A stretch of DNA of 64,000 bases from Paramarasmius palmivorus (GCA_037176845.1 JAYKXP010000155.1:39455-103454), one strand, 5' to 3'. Counted from the first letter of the stretch, positions 1 through 10,696 are shown. The notes: a model not told the origin generated them from the sequence alone. A program made the numbers and translations.

Positions 1-1512
1 AACGCTTTTCAGCCACGGCTGATAATCCTTCTGGGAAACAAAGTACGCCAATCCCGTGAATAGTCCGGGATCCTTCTTTTCATTCGAAATTTGACGACGC
101 TTCAAGCGGAAGCAAGCGTCAATGCTGATGAACTTATGATATAAAAACCTGCCAATCAGCATCACCCCACTTAAACAAGCTAACACAACTCACTGTTTCG
201 ACAGCGCTGTGAAATTTTCCGGCATGTTGACCCCAGGGCGAGGACAAGCTGGGCAGCGAATGGCCAACTCCCCATCACGAATATCCTCGATTCGTTGGCT
301 TGGCTGGTTACCAATGCCACTTCGCTGAAGCATGCGTAAATACCTCCATTGTCGCATAACCCGAATAAAAGCTTCGTATCGGTCCTTTAAGAAATGCATC
401 AGGTGCTGACAGTAGACTAAGATCATGATCAGAACTCACCTTGGGATCGCTGATACCCAACGCATCCGTCCTCTTCTCGAGAGTGTAGTAGAAATCATAC
501 AGGGATACTTTCCCCTGTGTTGTCAAGTGATGGAAATGAGAAAGGGTTCGGAACGTAAAAGCCGTGTGGGGTTCTGCCACCGTTGCTGGGTACAAACGCG
601 CGCGCATCAGCTGCTGCCACCTTTCTCCGGCTGCTTCAACAGATCTGCACTCGCAGAATTGGAGCGAAACGTCTTGAATTCCCTCAAGATCGACGACTAC
701 GAACCCAGTTCGAGAAGGTTGCGGCTGGGAACACTTTTCTCCGATTGGGTGGCCTAATTGGATTATCAAGCCAAGTTTCTGCAAGGTTGTCCTCTCAAAG
801 AAGGATCCATTCCATTTCTACCGTGACGAGTCAATATCTCGACCTATATGTATGTGCAAACAACTCACCTCTACCCTATCGAAGGGACGAGTCTGATGCT
901 CGGCAACCATGCAACCTGCACAAAGGAGACGCCTCGAGAAGCAATCTCTGCAGCGTGATAAGGCATCATTCTGTTTGTGGCATTCGGAGCATTCCACCTG
1001 AGCGGCCAGTCCTCCTCGTCCTTCATGGAACATCAACTCCGCCAGGAATTTCGGGGTGAGTTCTATCCAGTCCTTCATTGGTTTACCCTTGAACGAGTTT
1101 CGTCAATCAGATGAAACCTATTGAGAGTGAGAGAAGGGTTCCATACCGAAGCATCGGCGCGTTTCTTCCGTTTCGACTCTTTATCCTCCAGGGCCTCACG
1201 AGGGAGTGCAGGAACCCCATACTGACCACCAGCCGCAAAGCTTCCGAATCCCAGTCCAAAGTCCATCCCATAATCAGAGTCGAATACGCGATGTTCTGCG
1301 AGAGCCGCTAGGATCCTTGGCTTCTTGAGTGGAGGAGGAGGTTGAACAGGAACCAATTTCTCCCTGACACGTCGACCATCGGCACTGAGATCCTGGGATC
1401 TGAGCATGACCAGAGATTTCTGCGTAGAGTTGCTGACATTTGTGGTGAACCTCTGGAGGCCTTGAGGCTTTCCCTTCTGGTGTTTTGACGCGCCGGGCAT
1501 GAAAGCAGTCAA
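1..1512 (-). pseudogene. CxC2/KDZ transposase, 5' portion, cut by window edge
   Basis: This is the N-terminal part of a Kyakuja-Dileera-Zisupton (KDZ) transposase. Coding blocks on the minus strand run from about 1512 to 1. They are a disordered basic N-terminus (1075-1512), a CxC2 cysteine cluster (about 885-1078, CSECH, CRDCF and CAGC pairs), a block with GLIIQLGHP and FCECR (308-846), a CPACPRPG block (190-426), and at 1-165 the first catalytic segment with IDACFRLKRR. The same blocks occur in the same order in the complete copy at 46096-50078, so the assignment rests on internal homology. The step from the basic N-terminus to the CxC2 block (about 1075-1110) needs a change of frame without a normal-sized intron, which suggests decay. 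Two introns (near 850-885 and 430) look normal. The catalytic C-terminus would lie left of the window, so activity cannot be judged. Confidence 0.75.
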
Positions 1513-2204
1513 CGAGGAACGTAATCACATGATGTTTGGTAACCACCGTCACAGTGTGACACACATCTTCTATCCTTTTGCCCTCATCCAGCTACTATCC
1601 AGCCCCTCCTTAGGCCCCATCTAGCAAGGGTATCGTACAAACTGTGTAAGTCACTCAGGTCCTACATCTTTCATGTTTCTCCGGCTGTGAGTTAGACGGA
1701 CATAGAATGACGTTCTTTTTTTTAGGTTCAGAATCTCGCCGAATGCCTATATACAGACCCACAATTTCTTGCTCATATATACCTTGGTGTGGTCACAGCT
1801 CGTTGCAATAGCTATGGCAATAGCAAAGGAGAAATGCATGTACAGTTTCAGTGGTGCGTTGGCTTACTCCATCCGCGTTTGGTATTACTCAACTGATTGA
1901 CTTGAAGCAGACGCGAATTCGACCCCGCCTCTATATTCACCATATGGCTTGAGATCAGGCGGTTTATGAAGATGCGGATTCAGTCCTCGATGGCTATCAG
2001 CTTTCAGCTTTGTATCACCAGACAGTGGTATTACCTTACCTCTCATGTTTTAGTGCAGTTCAATGTTCGTAACAACCCACATCACTCCTTATGATATGTA
2101 TCTTCATTTCGGGATATCAAGAGCTTTCATTGTAACTGTACTGTCAATACAACGCTGGACATGGACGTTAAGACTCCAATGCAACCCTGTCTCCCCTGCA
2201 GTAC
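1513..2204. other. intergenic, no gene seen
   Basis: No open frame with plausible exon structure or recognisable motif was found here. It separates the KDZ transposase 5' end from the convergent 3' end of the gene at 2205-2834. I could not identify a terminal inverted repeat for the left KDZ copy in it. Confidence 0.4.
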
Positions 2205-2834
2205 CTAGCTAGACTCTTCTTGCTCGTCCAATCTATCGTATTCAATGGAGTCATCCCGTACGACGTCCTCATAGAAGTTGTTGAGGTAGCTATACAACAT
2301 GTCAGTGTTTTTCAAGGATGCTGCTGAACACGCTCTCACCTCAGGATCTCATCTGCTCTAAGCCCAAGATTCTCCTCCGTCACCACATCATCCTCGTTCC
2401 ATATAACCAGAATAGGACCATACCAAGGCCTCTGCAAGCCATCAGTAAACCCCTGGAGCTCCCGCGTCACCGGATCGTTCAGGTCAAACTCATTACGCCT
2501 GGTTTGCTCAAAGTAATAAAACCGGAAAACCTGCGAGGCTTCAGTCGTGATCTGAATGCATTCGATGCGTGTAGTCCCCTCTCCTTGATCCAAAAAGGGT
2601 CGAAAATTGCTCTCTTCGATCTTTGAGCGCTCCAGTCGCACAATTCGCGGCTCTTCGGAAACATCAAAAAACAAGGCGCCCTAGATAATACCTCATTAGT
2701 TTCCGGCCTCTGGTGTACGCATAAAGGGTGCCTACCATTGTGCGTGCCTTGATCAATTGCAGAAATTGTTCACGAACGGTAGGTCTTTTGGGCCGTTGTG
2801 AACGTTCAGAGGCTGATGAACCCACAGTATTCAT
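2205..2834 (-). CDS. lineage-specific hypothetical protein (paralogue of 30041-31000)
   Basis: Three exons can be read on the minus strand: 2834-2736 (ATG MNTVGSSASERS), 2680-2340 and 2289-2205 (ends EQEESS, TAG). Both introns have GT..AG borders and keep the frame (ARTM/GALFFDV and EIL/SYLNNFYEDVV). The product is about 175 residues, soluble and without a signal peptide. I do not recognise a domain. The segment RPWYGPILVIWNEDDVV closely matches RPWLGPMLVIYENDEVL in the gene at 30041-31000, so the two are paralogues of an orphan family. The 5' end lies about 460 bp from the RPA3 start, and the two genes are divergent. Function unknown. Confidence 0.7.
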
Positions 2835-3297
2835 TCCGAGTGTTGGACTGGAAAGGAATGTGAAACCCTGCCCATCTCTCTTATTTCATGACAAGTAACT
2901 GGGGCCTGGGCAATGGGCATATGCGAGCACCTAGATTTGACGCGGCGTGGATTTTGGAACCATGTGTGGTGAGTATTTCAATTTGTCTTGTATCGCCATC
3001 GGTATCCGAATGCTTCATGGTCTTTGTAGTTTCCGATGCGATTTCAAAAGCACCACCGATTCCTGTCTCAAATCTAATCACAACAAAATTGACCATGTCC
3101 GAGTGCATGTAAATTAACGGTGTACACAAGCTGGCATCCACAGACGAAACTAGATCTATATCTTTCAGCCGGCGACGCCTTTCCATCAGAAGATTTTTAT
3201 TGGCAATACTCGGACAGTCGCCTTTCCGCGTTTCTGTGGAAACCTTTAGCCTATCTCCTTTATCGACCATCTCAGAACTTGACTTGTTACCACCACC

Positions 3298-3937
3298 ATG
3301 GATTCCACACAAGACGCTACCTCCAATGTTCCAGACAACATTCCCGCTCCGCCCAGTCCACAGCCTGTTCCAAAGACAGACCCGCTCGACAACGTTCAGA
3401 GCCCATTAATCCACCGAGACGTACCAAACCAGAACCTTACCTCTCCTGACATCAATACGTCGTACATGGTCCAGTACATGGGCAAAAGAGCACGACTGAC
3501 AGGGAAGATCCTCGAGGTGCGTTTCTCTGTTGTATTGCTGTTTACAAGACTGAAAAGCTCCCCTATCAGGTTCATGCTGAGGAAAATTTTGTGGTCTTTC
3601 AGGCTAGTGACGGCGTTTCGATCCGGGTAACTTTTGACGCGGTATGTGGCTTACATCTACTACAACCTACTGCAAGTTCTGATACACGTTACGGCTTCGT
3701 AGGATTGGGACCTTTGGGGTACTCCGACGCCATTCGTCATCATAGTGGGGACAGTCATTGATGAGAAAACTATGCACATGGAAACATTCATTAACTTGGG
3801 TGATACCTTAGGTCAGAGTTTATTTATGCCTAGGAACGAACGGTACGCTGATTGACATGATAGATCTCGGGACTGTCGAAGCCACTATCCGCATTATTCA
3901 CGACACCCGCTTTCGTCAAGTCTTTTTCCCGAAGTGA
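3298..3937 (+). CDS. RFA3: replication factor A protein 3 (RPA14-type OB fold)
   Basis: This is the smallest subunit of the heterotrimeric single-strand DNA binding complex RPA, used in replication and repair in the nucleus. Four exons: 3298-3516, 3570-3641, 3703-3799 and 3834-3937, giving about 163 residues. The OB-fold core begins near residue 57 with MVQYMGKRARLTGKILE and continues through VVFQASDGVSIRV, PFVIIVGTVID and FINLGTNG. It ends in a C-terminal helix (TVEATIRIIHDTRF), as in the Rfa3 family. A proline-rich N-terminal extension of about 55 residues makes it longer than yeast Rfa3 (122 aa). The last intron (3800-3833) would be only 34 nt, but removing it restores the family C-terminus; reading through stops within 15 codons. 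Recognition of the family is from the motif pattern, not from a database search. Confidence 0.85.
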
Positions 3938-4646
3938 AGAGTCGATAGATATTGTAGATACTGAGTAGAGTTGAGGCATGAATAGAACTTCTGAAATAGC
4001 TCTATGGACGTCACTGTGAATTGCGAACTGATAAATGTGGGGGATGTCAAGATGCTTCAAGTCCGTACTCGCATCAGTAATTTAATGACGAGCGATCAGA
4101 TTTATTGATGGGGGTTCAGTAACTTTACTGACTGAGAGGGAGGCTCGTAGAGGGCATATAGAAAGCAATTCCGCACCGTTTTGAAAGATAAATAGACGTA
4201 TGTGGTCCCAGTGACGGCGTCAATCACATATCCTGAGATTGGGTTAGTTGAAAAGGTGAGGAAAACCGACCTATGAGTGATCGAAGCTAAGATGTTTGAT
4301 GCGACTTTCACCTCCGAACCATTACATGCCTCGTCGTAAAATCTACCACACAGACGCCCAACGTCGAGCTGCGGATAGAAGAAAGTCACAGCGGTATTAT
4401 CAGAAGTAATCTATGTCTTCTTCACTATATATATTTTCATTCTAATAAACTTCACCATAGGGAGAGAGAGACGATATTAAGTCGGAAGAAAGAAACCCGC
4501 AAGGAGCAGCAGTATGCATTACTCAACTTTCATATTTCTACTCCAATATACACACCCTCTGACTTTATCAATATCCGAATCGTAGGAATGAGGTACGAAA
4601 CGCAATTAAAGAGGCTTGAGAGCGCCTCCAAAGAGAGGAGTACGAA
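3938..4646. other. intergenic, no confident gene
   Basis: A minus-strand open frame at 4102-4389 (95 codons) is the only notable one. It lacks recognisable motifs, and I could not attach flanking exons to it. Confidence 0.35.
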
Positions 4647-5008
4647 ATGCAGCTGAAGCGTTCTGACAACAGGCCATATTCGAGGTGCGCTCATTCTACA
4701 ATCCCACAACATCCTTTCTGCTAATCGACGCTGTGATTTTGTAGCCAAGATCCTATTCACAACATGCGCAAAGTCGAAAACGCCTTGAACAAATCCACCG
4801 CACGGATCCCAAGACTCTCCCAACACTTTGATTCGGTCGTAGTCAGGCTACTCAAGTGGGAGTCCGCCAATCCTCTTACTTGCAATCCTGTTTCGCCGTT
4901 AAGCAAGCCATTCAAAGTCTTTCAACCCTTACAACACAAGGCAGAAATCTTTACTGAACAGATTCTCCAGCAAAAGGGATCGACATCGGAGTATGACAAG
5001 GCACTCAG
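4647..5008 (+). pseudogene. unknown gene, 5' part, split by gypsy insertion
   Basis: Exon 1 (ATG at 4647, to 4684) and exon 2 (from 4745) join in frame across a GT..AG intron (YS/SQDPIHNM). They run as a helical, lysine- and leucine-rich protein (KVENALNKSTARI, VVVRLLKWES) until the gypsy LTR begins at 5009. The 5-bp target duplication ctcag occupies 5004-5008. The same frame resumes after the second duplication, at 11147. No domain was recognised. The gene is on the plus strand and the element on the minus strand, so the insertion is antisense. Confidence 0.65.
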
Positions 5009-5453
5009 TGTGAGGGCGAACCAACTACCTCTCTACGGATAGCGGTGCTGAGCGATGATGATAAGGGAAAAGGGGGTGATCCGGCGTAGGCACAAGGCTC
5101 TATACGACGTTGAGCAGGCAGACACAAGTCAGATACTAGCCCAAATGACCAAGTTAGCATAACTAAAGGAATAAAATACAAGACGACTTGCCTAGCCCAA
5201 ATGACCAAGAGGTCAAGATGGGGAACTAGGCATCTACAGCTACGGTTTATATGTGAAGAGTCTGTCTCGGCAAGAATTGTACAAGTAAGCAATCAGAATG
5301 ATACGGAAAGATGTAGAACAATGGAAGAATGATGTGGAATGTTCCGGTGGATGAGAGGCTGTACACGATATAAGTGGAAAATGATAAGATGAAGATAAGA
5401 AAATAGATAAGGGGACTTAGAGAAATGAAAGGAAAAAGCTACGCTCCATCACA
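5009..5453 (-). repeat. gypsy 3' LTR
   Basis: 445-bp LTR, the 3' copy relative to the minus-strand element. It begins TGTGAGGG on the plus strand and ends CCATCACA. The preceding five bases ctcag are the target duplication. The pol stop codon (5449-5451) lies inside the inner edge of this LTR. Confidence 0.93.
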
Positions 5454-8400
5454 TTACCCCCCTCCTAATGCCTATCGTCCGCGATAGGCTTGAACCTGCA
5501 ATCCGTCCCTCCTCCCATTCTAGATCCGTGGACTGTCCTTCAGTCAGATTTTCCAGTTTGCGCCATGGTAGCGAGCTGAAGACGGCTGCTGCTATCTTCT
5601 TTGGTGCATTGGGATGCTTTTGGTGAAAGTCTGCTATCTTCTCACCCGCATTCTTGACGTTGGCTGCTGGTTCCCAACTGTCGTCTTCCTCTCCAAAACC
5701 TTCCCATCGTACCAAGTACTGCAACCCCCTTCGGTATATCCTGCTGTCCAGAATCTGCTCGACCTCGAACTCCTCTTCTCCCTCTACCTCCACTGCTTCA
5801 GGTGGTGGTGGTCGTAGTCCATTGACATCATTGCCCCTCCAGGGTGAGAGCCGGTTGACATGGAAGACATTGTGTACCTTCATGGCTGGAGGGAGCTTGA
5901 GCCGGTAGTCCAGTTCACCGACCTTTTCAATGACTTCGTAGGGTCCCAGTTGCCGTGGTCCCAGCTTCTGGCTCGCCTGGTGGATTCTGATGTCTTTTGC
6001 TGACAGCCACACCTTGTCTCCTACCTCAAACACATGCGCCTTCTTCTTTCCTGCCTCGTACGTCTCTTTCATCCGCTCCTTGCCCATGCGTAACGCTGCC
6101 TCTGCCTCTTTGCGCACCTCTCTCAGTGTCTCTAGCCGGGTGTTCAGTGCTGGGAATCGGGTCGGGCGTCCCACTGGAATGGTGAAGTCAGGTGTGTAGC
6201 CGTACATGACTTCGAATGGACTACGGTCATGTGCTGTGTGGACTCGGGAGTTGAGTACAAACTCTGCTGTTGGGAGCCAGTCTGACCAGTCGTCTTGACG
6301 CTTATCTACAAACAGGCGTAAGAACCGTTCTACCTCTTGGTTGGCTCTTTCTGTCTGGCCGTTGGCAGCAGGGTGGTAGGCGGTAGTTAGTCCTGGCTGT
6401 AGCCCTAGTCGCTTGTACAGAGCTCGTGTTACTTGGGCTGCAAACTGTGGGCCTCGGTCAGACACGAATTTGTGAGGAATTCCATGCAGGCGGAAGATCT
6501 CCCGGTAGTGAAGGTCAGCGACTCCTTTGGCATCGAGGGTGGTGGTGGTGGGGAGAATGTGGACTTGCTTGCTGTACAGGTCGATGTAGGTGATGATGGC
6601 ATCGTAGCCATTGCTGAGGGGGAGTCCTGTGATAAGGTCAACTCCTACTATACACCAAGGTCCTTCTGGCACTTCCATGGGTTGGAGTGTTGCATCGGGG
6701 TGGACAGCTGGTTTAGTGCGTTGACAGCGTTTGCACCCCTGAACATACTTCTCTATGAAAGAGGACATGTTAGGCCACCAGTAGTAACGTTTCACCTGTT
6801 CTAGTGTCCCATGCTTTCCCAGATGCCCTGCTGTAGACGCATCATGGCACTGCTTCAGGATTTCCTTCCTCAGACCCTCATCGGCCGGAATGTACAGCTT
6901 CCCCTTATAGTACACCAGGCCATTGTCTTCCTCCCACTCTACTAGACCATTTGCCAACTTCCTCGCCCCGTCCTTCTCCAGCGCCTCCACTGCTTGCAGT
7001 ACCTCCGCCTCTCTCTGTACCCCTTTGCGTATCCTTTCCACTAGGGCATCTCCTCCTACTCGCGCAGCTCCAATCTTCGCAAACATCTCTGGCTTTAGAA
7101 CTACCTGCTCACGATTGTCCTCAGCATCCAACACCTGCAGCTCTGAAATTCGCGACAGGGGGTCTGCTTGAGTGTTCGTTTTGCCAGGTTTGTGGGTTAG
7201 ACGGAAGTCGAACCGAGACAACCAAAGTGCCCATCGGGCTTGACGACGAGTTAGATCCTGAGCTGTCCTCCAGTACTCCAGGTTTCGGTGGTCAGTGATT
7301 ATCTCGAACGACTGAGGAAGTCCTTCCAGGTAGTGGCGCCAGTCCTCGAGGGCTCGGATGATGGCTAGCATTTCTCGGTCGTAGATCTCGTAGTTCCTCT
7401 CTGCCGGTGCCATGCTTTCTGATCGATATGCCACTGGGTGCCATAACCCATCGTTCTGCTGCTGAAGGATAACCCCGCCCGTAGCGTAACCTGAGGCGTC
7501 CACTTCCACTCGGGTCGGTCGTTCTGGATCCCACATCACCAGTATTGGCTCCTCGGTGAAGGCCTTCTTTAGGGTATCAAAGGCTTCCTGATGTCGCCTT
7601 CCCCAGTCCCACCGTTGCTCTTTCTTGGTGAGGTCATGCAAGGGTCGAGCAATCTTGGAGAAGTCTTTGATGAAACGTCGGTAGAAGTTGGCAAAGCCAA
7701 TGAACCCGCGAAGCTCCCGAAGGTTGCGGGGTGTGCTCCACTCTTTGACCGCTCGTACTTTGACTGGGTCCATGGTGACCTGACCTTCCCGTATTACCAT
7801 ACCGAGATATTCCACCTGTTGTTGGTCGAACTCGCACTTCTCTGGCCGGAGGTAGAGGTCGTACTCCTGAAGTCTTTTCAGCACTTCATGGGTTGTGGCA
7901 CGATGCTCCTCCATGGTTGCACTGTAGATGAGGATATCATCCAGGTACACTGCTACCTTGCCCTTGGCAATGAGGTCTGCGAAGATGGAGTTCATGAGAG
8001 CCTGGAATGTTGCCGGGGAGTTTGTGAGACCGAAGAACATGACTTGTGGTTCGAATAGTCCTCGACTGGTGGTGAATGCTGCCTTCCATTCGTCTCCCTC
8101 CTTGATACGCACATTGTTGTATCCCCACCGAACATCTAACTTGGTGAAGTACTTGGCACCTTTCAGGCGATTGATGATGTCGGTAGCTAAAGGAAGGGGG
8201 TATCGGTTTTTGACGGTGAATTCATTGAGCTTGCGGTAGTCCTGCACGAACCGGAGTTTACCGTCCTTCTTTTTGACAAAGAAGACTGGAGAGGCGAGGG
8301 GCGATTTAGATGGAACTATGTATCCCTTGCGCAGGTTTTCTTCCAGAAAAGCATCCAGTTCGGTTTGCTCGTTGACCGACATGGGGTACACTTTGGATCG

Positions 8401-9207
8401 GATAGTCTCTGGAGCATCAGGCTTGAGGTCGATGGTGTGGTCCCAGGGTTTGTGCTCAGGCAATCGATGGGACTCTTCCTCCGAAAACACCTTGCGGTAC
8501 TGGTGGTACTCCTCAGGCACGATCTCCTCCATGCTCTTCTTCTCCTTCCTTTTCGACTCCTCAAACGCCAGCTCTGCTGCATACGTTACTCCTGCTGCCA
8601 CCCACAGTTCGTCGCTTGCGTGCTCCAACACCCCATCTTTCTGCCACCGCCTACGCTGTCTTCTGTTGCCTTTAATCTGCTCCCACCGCTTCGTCTCCTC
8701 TATCTGACACTCCTCTTCTTGCTCTTCCTCTATTTCGATTTTCATCACACCTTTAGCCCAGTCGATGGCAGGGTTCACCTTTCTCAGCCAAGGTAGCCCT
8801 AGCACCACATCCTCGGGGCCCAGGTCAGTGATCAACAACTCTACTTCCTCCTCGTGCTCTCCGATCTTCATCCTCAATCTAGCAAACTCCTCAATACTCC
8901 CTGCACGATTCCGACTACCATCGATATTGTAGAGTGGAATCTGCCTTCGCAGACGGTATCTTTCAACGCGTTGCTCTTCCACCCATCTCCTTCCAATGAA
9001 CAGCCCAGTAGCTCCACTGTCAATCATGGCTACTACATCTTTCTCTCGATTGTGTCCTTTCAAGCGCGCGCGTATGTGAAAATGGTTTTCATTTTTGTCG
9101 ACAACTGGGATAGATATTGTACATGATGAAACAGAATCATACGACGACGGCGAGATGGAGATAAAAGATGTATTTGGGGGTGTGACTCTTGTAGCCTTAG
9201 GAGACAC
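5449..9207 (-). CDS. pol: gypsy Pol polyprotein with C-terminal chromodomain
   Basis: Enzymatic polyprotein of the chromovirus. The open frame is 1252 codons, and the frame stays open upstream to the gag stop. Domains in order: aspartic protease with IDSGAT near residue 62; reverse transcriptase with FTKLDV and the YLDDILIY catalytic box near residue 425; RNase H with VEVDASGYATGGV; an HHCC integrase zinc finger (GHLGKHGT..CKRCQ); the integrase core with GVDLITGLP, VSDRGPQF and NGQTERANQEVERF; a GPY/F-like LGPYEVIEKVG; and a chromodomain (VEQILDSR..YLVRWEGF..DSWEP). No in-frame ATG starts it: the listed first codon is GTG. Expression therefore most likely depends on a -1 frameshift from gag at the U run 9215-9219. 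No internal stop was seen. Confidence 0.93.
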   Translation of the reverse strand: MSPKATRVTPPNTSFISISPSSYDSVSSCTISIPVVDKNENHFHIRARLKGHNREKDVVAMIDSGATGLFIGRRWVEEQRVERYRLRRQIPLYNIDGSRNRAGSIEEFARLRMKIGEHEEEVELLITDLGPEDVVLGLPWLRKVNPAIDWAKGVMKIEIEEEQEEECQIEETKRWEQIKGNRRQRRRWQKDGVLEHASDELWVAAGVTYAAELAFEESKRKEKKSMEEIVPEEYHQYRKVFSEEESHRLPEHKPWDHTIDLKPDAPETIRSKVYPMSVNEQTELDAFLEENLRKGYIVPSKSPLASPVFFVKKKDGKLRFVQDYRKLNEFTVKNRYPLPLATDIINRLKGAKYFTKLDVRWGYNNVRIKEGDEWKAAFTTSRGLFEPQVMFFGLTNSPATFQALMNSIFADLIAKGKVAVYLDDILIYSATMEEHRATTHEVLKRLQEYDLYLRPEKCEFDQQQVEYLGMVIREGQVTMDPVKVRAVKEWSTPRNLRELRGFIGFANFYRRFIKDFSKIARPLHDLTKKEQRWDWGRRHQEAFDTLKKAFTEEPILVMWDPERPTRVEVDASGYATGGVILQQQNDGLWHPVAYRSESMAPAERNYEIYDREMLAIIRALEDWRHYLEGLPQSFEIITDHRNLEYWRTAQDLTRRQARWALWLSRFDFRLTHKPGKTNTQADPLSRISELQVLDAEDNREQVVLKPEMFAKIGAARVGGDALVERIRKGVQREAEVLQAVEALEKDGARKLANGLVEWEEDNGLVYYKGKLYIPADEGLRKEILKQCHDASTAGHLGKHGTLEQVKRYYWWPNMSSFIEKYVQGCKRCQRTKPAVHPDATLQPMEVPEGPWCIVGVDLITGLPLSNGYDAIITYIDLYSKQVHILPTTTTLDAKGVADLHYREIFRLHGIPHKFVSDRGPQFAAQVTRALYKRLGLQPGLTTAYHPAANGQTERANQEVERFLRLFVDKRQDDWSDWLPTAEFVLNSRVHTAHDRSPFEVMYGYTPDFTIPVGRPTRFPALNTRLETLREVRKEAEAALRMGKERMKETYEAGKKKAHVFEVGDKVWLSAKDIRIHQASQKLGPRQLGPYEVIEKVGELDYRLKLPPAMKVHNVFHVNRLSPWRGNDVNGLRPPPPEAVEVEGEEEFEVEQILDSRIYRRGLQYLVRWEGFGEEDDSWEPAANVKNAGEKIADFHQKHPNAPKKIAAAVFSSLPWRKLENLTEGQSTDLEWEEGRIAGSSLSRTIGIRRGVM
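5454..5468 (-). other. polypurine tract of the gypsy element
   Basis: Directly inside the 3' LTR the minus strand reads AGGAGGGGGGTAA, a purine run in the position where plus-strand DNA synthesis is primed. Confidence 0.7.
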
Positions 9208-9212
9208 CCCTT

Positions 9213-10427
9213 CTAAAAACGCTGCTCGGCACGAAGGGTGGCGATCTGCATCTGGAGCTGCTCCATTTGCGCAATGAGAGCATCCAGACCCGTTGGTGGT
9301 GCGGTCTGAGCTGGAGTTGGGGTTGTTGGGGTTGCAGCAGGTGGGGCCGGTAGCGCCTGTTCAGTGGTAGGTGTTTCAGTGGCGGCAACACGCTGTCCAC
9401 TCGTCCCACGAGGTCTTCCTAGCCACTTGTTGAAACAGACTGCTTCCCGGTGTCCATTCCTGCGGCACCAGTTGCAAATCTCCCTCTCATGGCCCCCATC
9501 ACGTTGCCGATGCTCTGTTGAGCCACAGCCAAAGCACTTGCCATTCATCAGGCAAAGCCAGTCTGCACGGGTACGGTTGGCATCAATGTCCATGGCATTG
9601 GGGTCACGTGTTGGGAATGTCGGTGCTGGCGCAGCGGCAGGGAAAGGCGAGGTACGTGGAGGGTTGGGGAGTTGGCGGTTGCTCCAGAAGGGTCGTGGGC
9701 CTTGAGGCCTTGCTTGTGCTTCTAAACGCTTTTCAGCGTCGTACTGACGGAAGTGGTTGTCGACCTCAATGGACGTCTGAACCAACTCGTCGAAGGTCTT
9801 GGTGCTCCTCCCAATGGCAAGGACCAACTTGTCGCGGAACGCACGACTGAGGTTATCGTAGAATCGGTCACGGAGGTCCTCTGTGGAGTAGCCGGTGCGT
9901 CCCATGAGCTCCTTGAACTTGGCTGTGTACTCTGCCACCGTCATCTTGTCCTGGTGGAGAGCCTTGAGACGGTGCTTGGCATCTTCCTTTTCGTCTACGC
10001 TCTCAAAGCGGAGCTTGAAAGCTGCCTCGAACGTGGCCCAGTTGTCACCAAATATGGGTCTTCCCAACGAGTACTCCTCCATATAGGGAGTAGCCCAGAG
10101 AGCTGCGTCCTTTGTCATGAACGACAGCGCTGTACTAATCCACACCCGGTCGTTGCGGTAGTACTGTCCCTCTGCATCCTGGATGTTCATCTCCCTCTTG
10201 GAGTTCCATCCATAGACTGAGAATGCCGCAAGGAATCGGCGAGCGTCAGCGCTGTCTCCATCTCCTGCGAACACTGCTGGCTTTTCGGAACGACTTCGCT
10301 GGTCTGCTTTGGACGACATCTGGGTGGTAAGCACGGCCATTGAGTCGGTGAGTGCCTTCTGGCTGACAAGCAGTGCTTGCAGCAGGGTCTCGTTCTGGGA
10401 TTGTGCAGGGGGAGCGTTATCAGACAT
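9213..10427 (-). CDS. gag: gypsy Gag, nucleocapsid-type
   Basis: Structural protein of the chromovirus, 404 residues, ATG at 10427. A retrotransposon-gag region lies around residues 105-215 (IFGDNWATFEAAFKLRF, MTVAEYTAKFKELM, FYDNLSRAFRDKLVLAIG). It is followed by a proline-rich linker and two zinc-knuckle-like clusters: CFGCGSTEH and CNWCRRNGHREAVC. The C-terminus has a glutamine-rich helix. Gag ends CGT TTT TAG, with five U residues overlapping the stop, and pol is in the -1 frame. An untranslated leader of about 270 nt separates the 5' LTR from the ATG. Confidence 0.92.
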   Translation of the reverse strand: MSDNAPPAQSQNETLLQALLVSQKALTDSMAVLTTQMSSKADQRSRSEKPAVFAGDGDSADARRFLAAFSVYGWNSKREMNIQDAEGQYYRNDRVWISTALSFMTKDAALWATPYMEEYSLGRPIFGDNWATFEAAFKLRFESVDEKEDAKHRLKALHQDKMTVAEYTAKFKELMGRTGYSTEDLRDRFYDNLSRAFRDKLVLAIGRSTKTFDELVQTSIEVDNHFRQYDAEKRLEAQARPQGPRPFWSNRQLPNPPRTSPFPAAAPAPTFPTRDPNAMDIDANRTRADWLCLMNGKCFGCGSTEHRQRDGGHEREICNWCRRNGHREAVCFNKWLGRPRGTSGQRVAATETPTTEQALPAPPAATPTTPTPAQTAPPTGLDALIAQMEQLQMQIATLRAEQRF

Positions 10428-10684
10428 GGCAGGGAATAAGCGGGGGTCTTTGTAAATATCGTCGGCCCAGTCTAATGGATTGTGCAGTCGGTTTGGGCAG
10501 GGGTGGGTGTCACAGTTCCACCAATAGTCGTCGTCGCAGAGATGATTGTCACGCTGGTTATCAGTGTTGTAGGAGTGTGTACAAGAGGAACAGTTGAAAG
10601 GAGGTGGGGGTGTAACGGTTTCTGTGTCTGCCAGGGTGTGCCTTGAACGAGGTTGACGCTACCAGGTCAACGGCGTTCACTGAG

Positions 10685-10694
10685 ATCTTGACCT
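10685..10694 (-). other. predicted self-primer binding site of the gypsy element
   Basis: Two bases inside the 5' LTR the minus strand reads AGGTCAAGAT. This is not a TGG-starting tRNA 3'-end complement. Its exact 10-nt complement, ATCTTGACCT, occurs once inside the LTR (minus strand 10907-10898), 32 bp downstream of a TATAAA box (10939-10934). That is where transcription should start. A transcript 5' end able to fold back onto this site is the arrangement known from Tf1. Confidence 0.65.
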
Positions 10695-10696
10695 AA

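Noticed and set aside
8273..8707. Plus-strand open frames of 140-155 codons across 5600-10220
   Set aside because: They are shadows of the gypsy gag and pol frames on the opposite strand.
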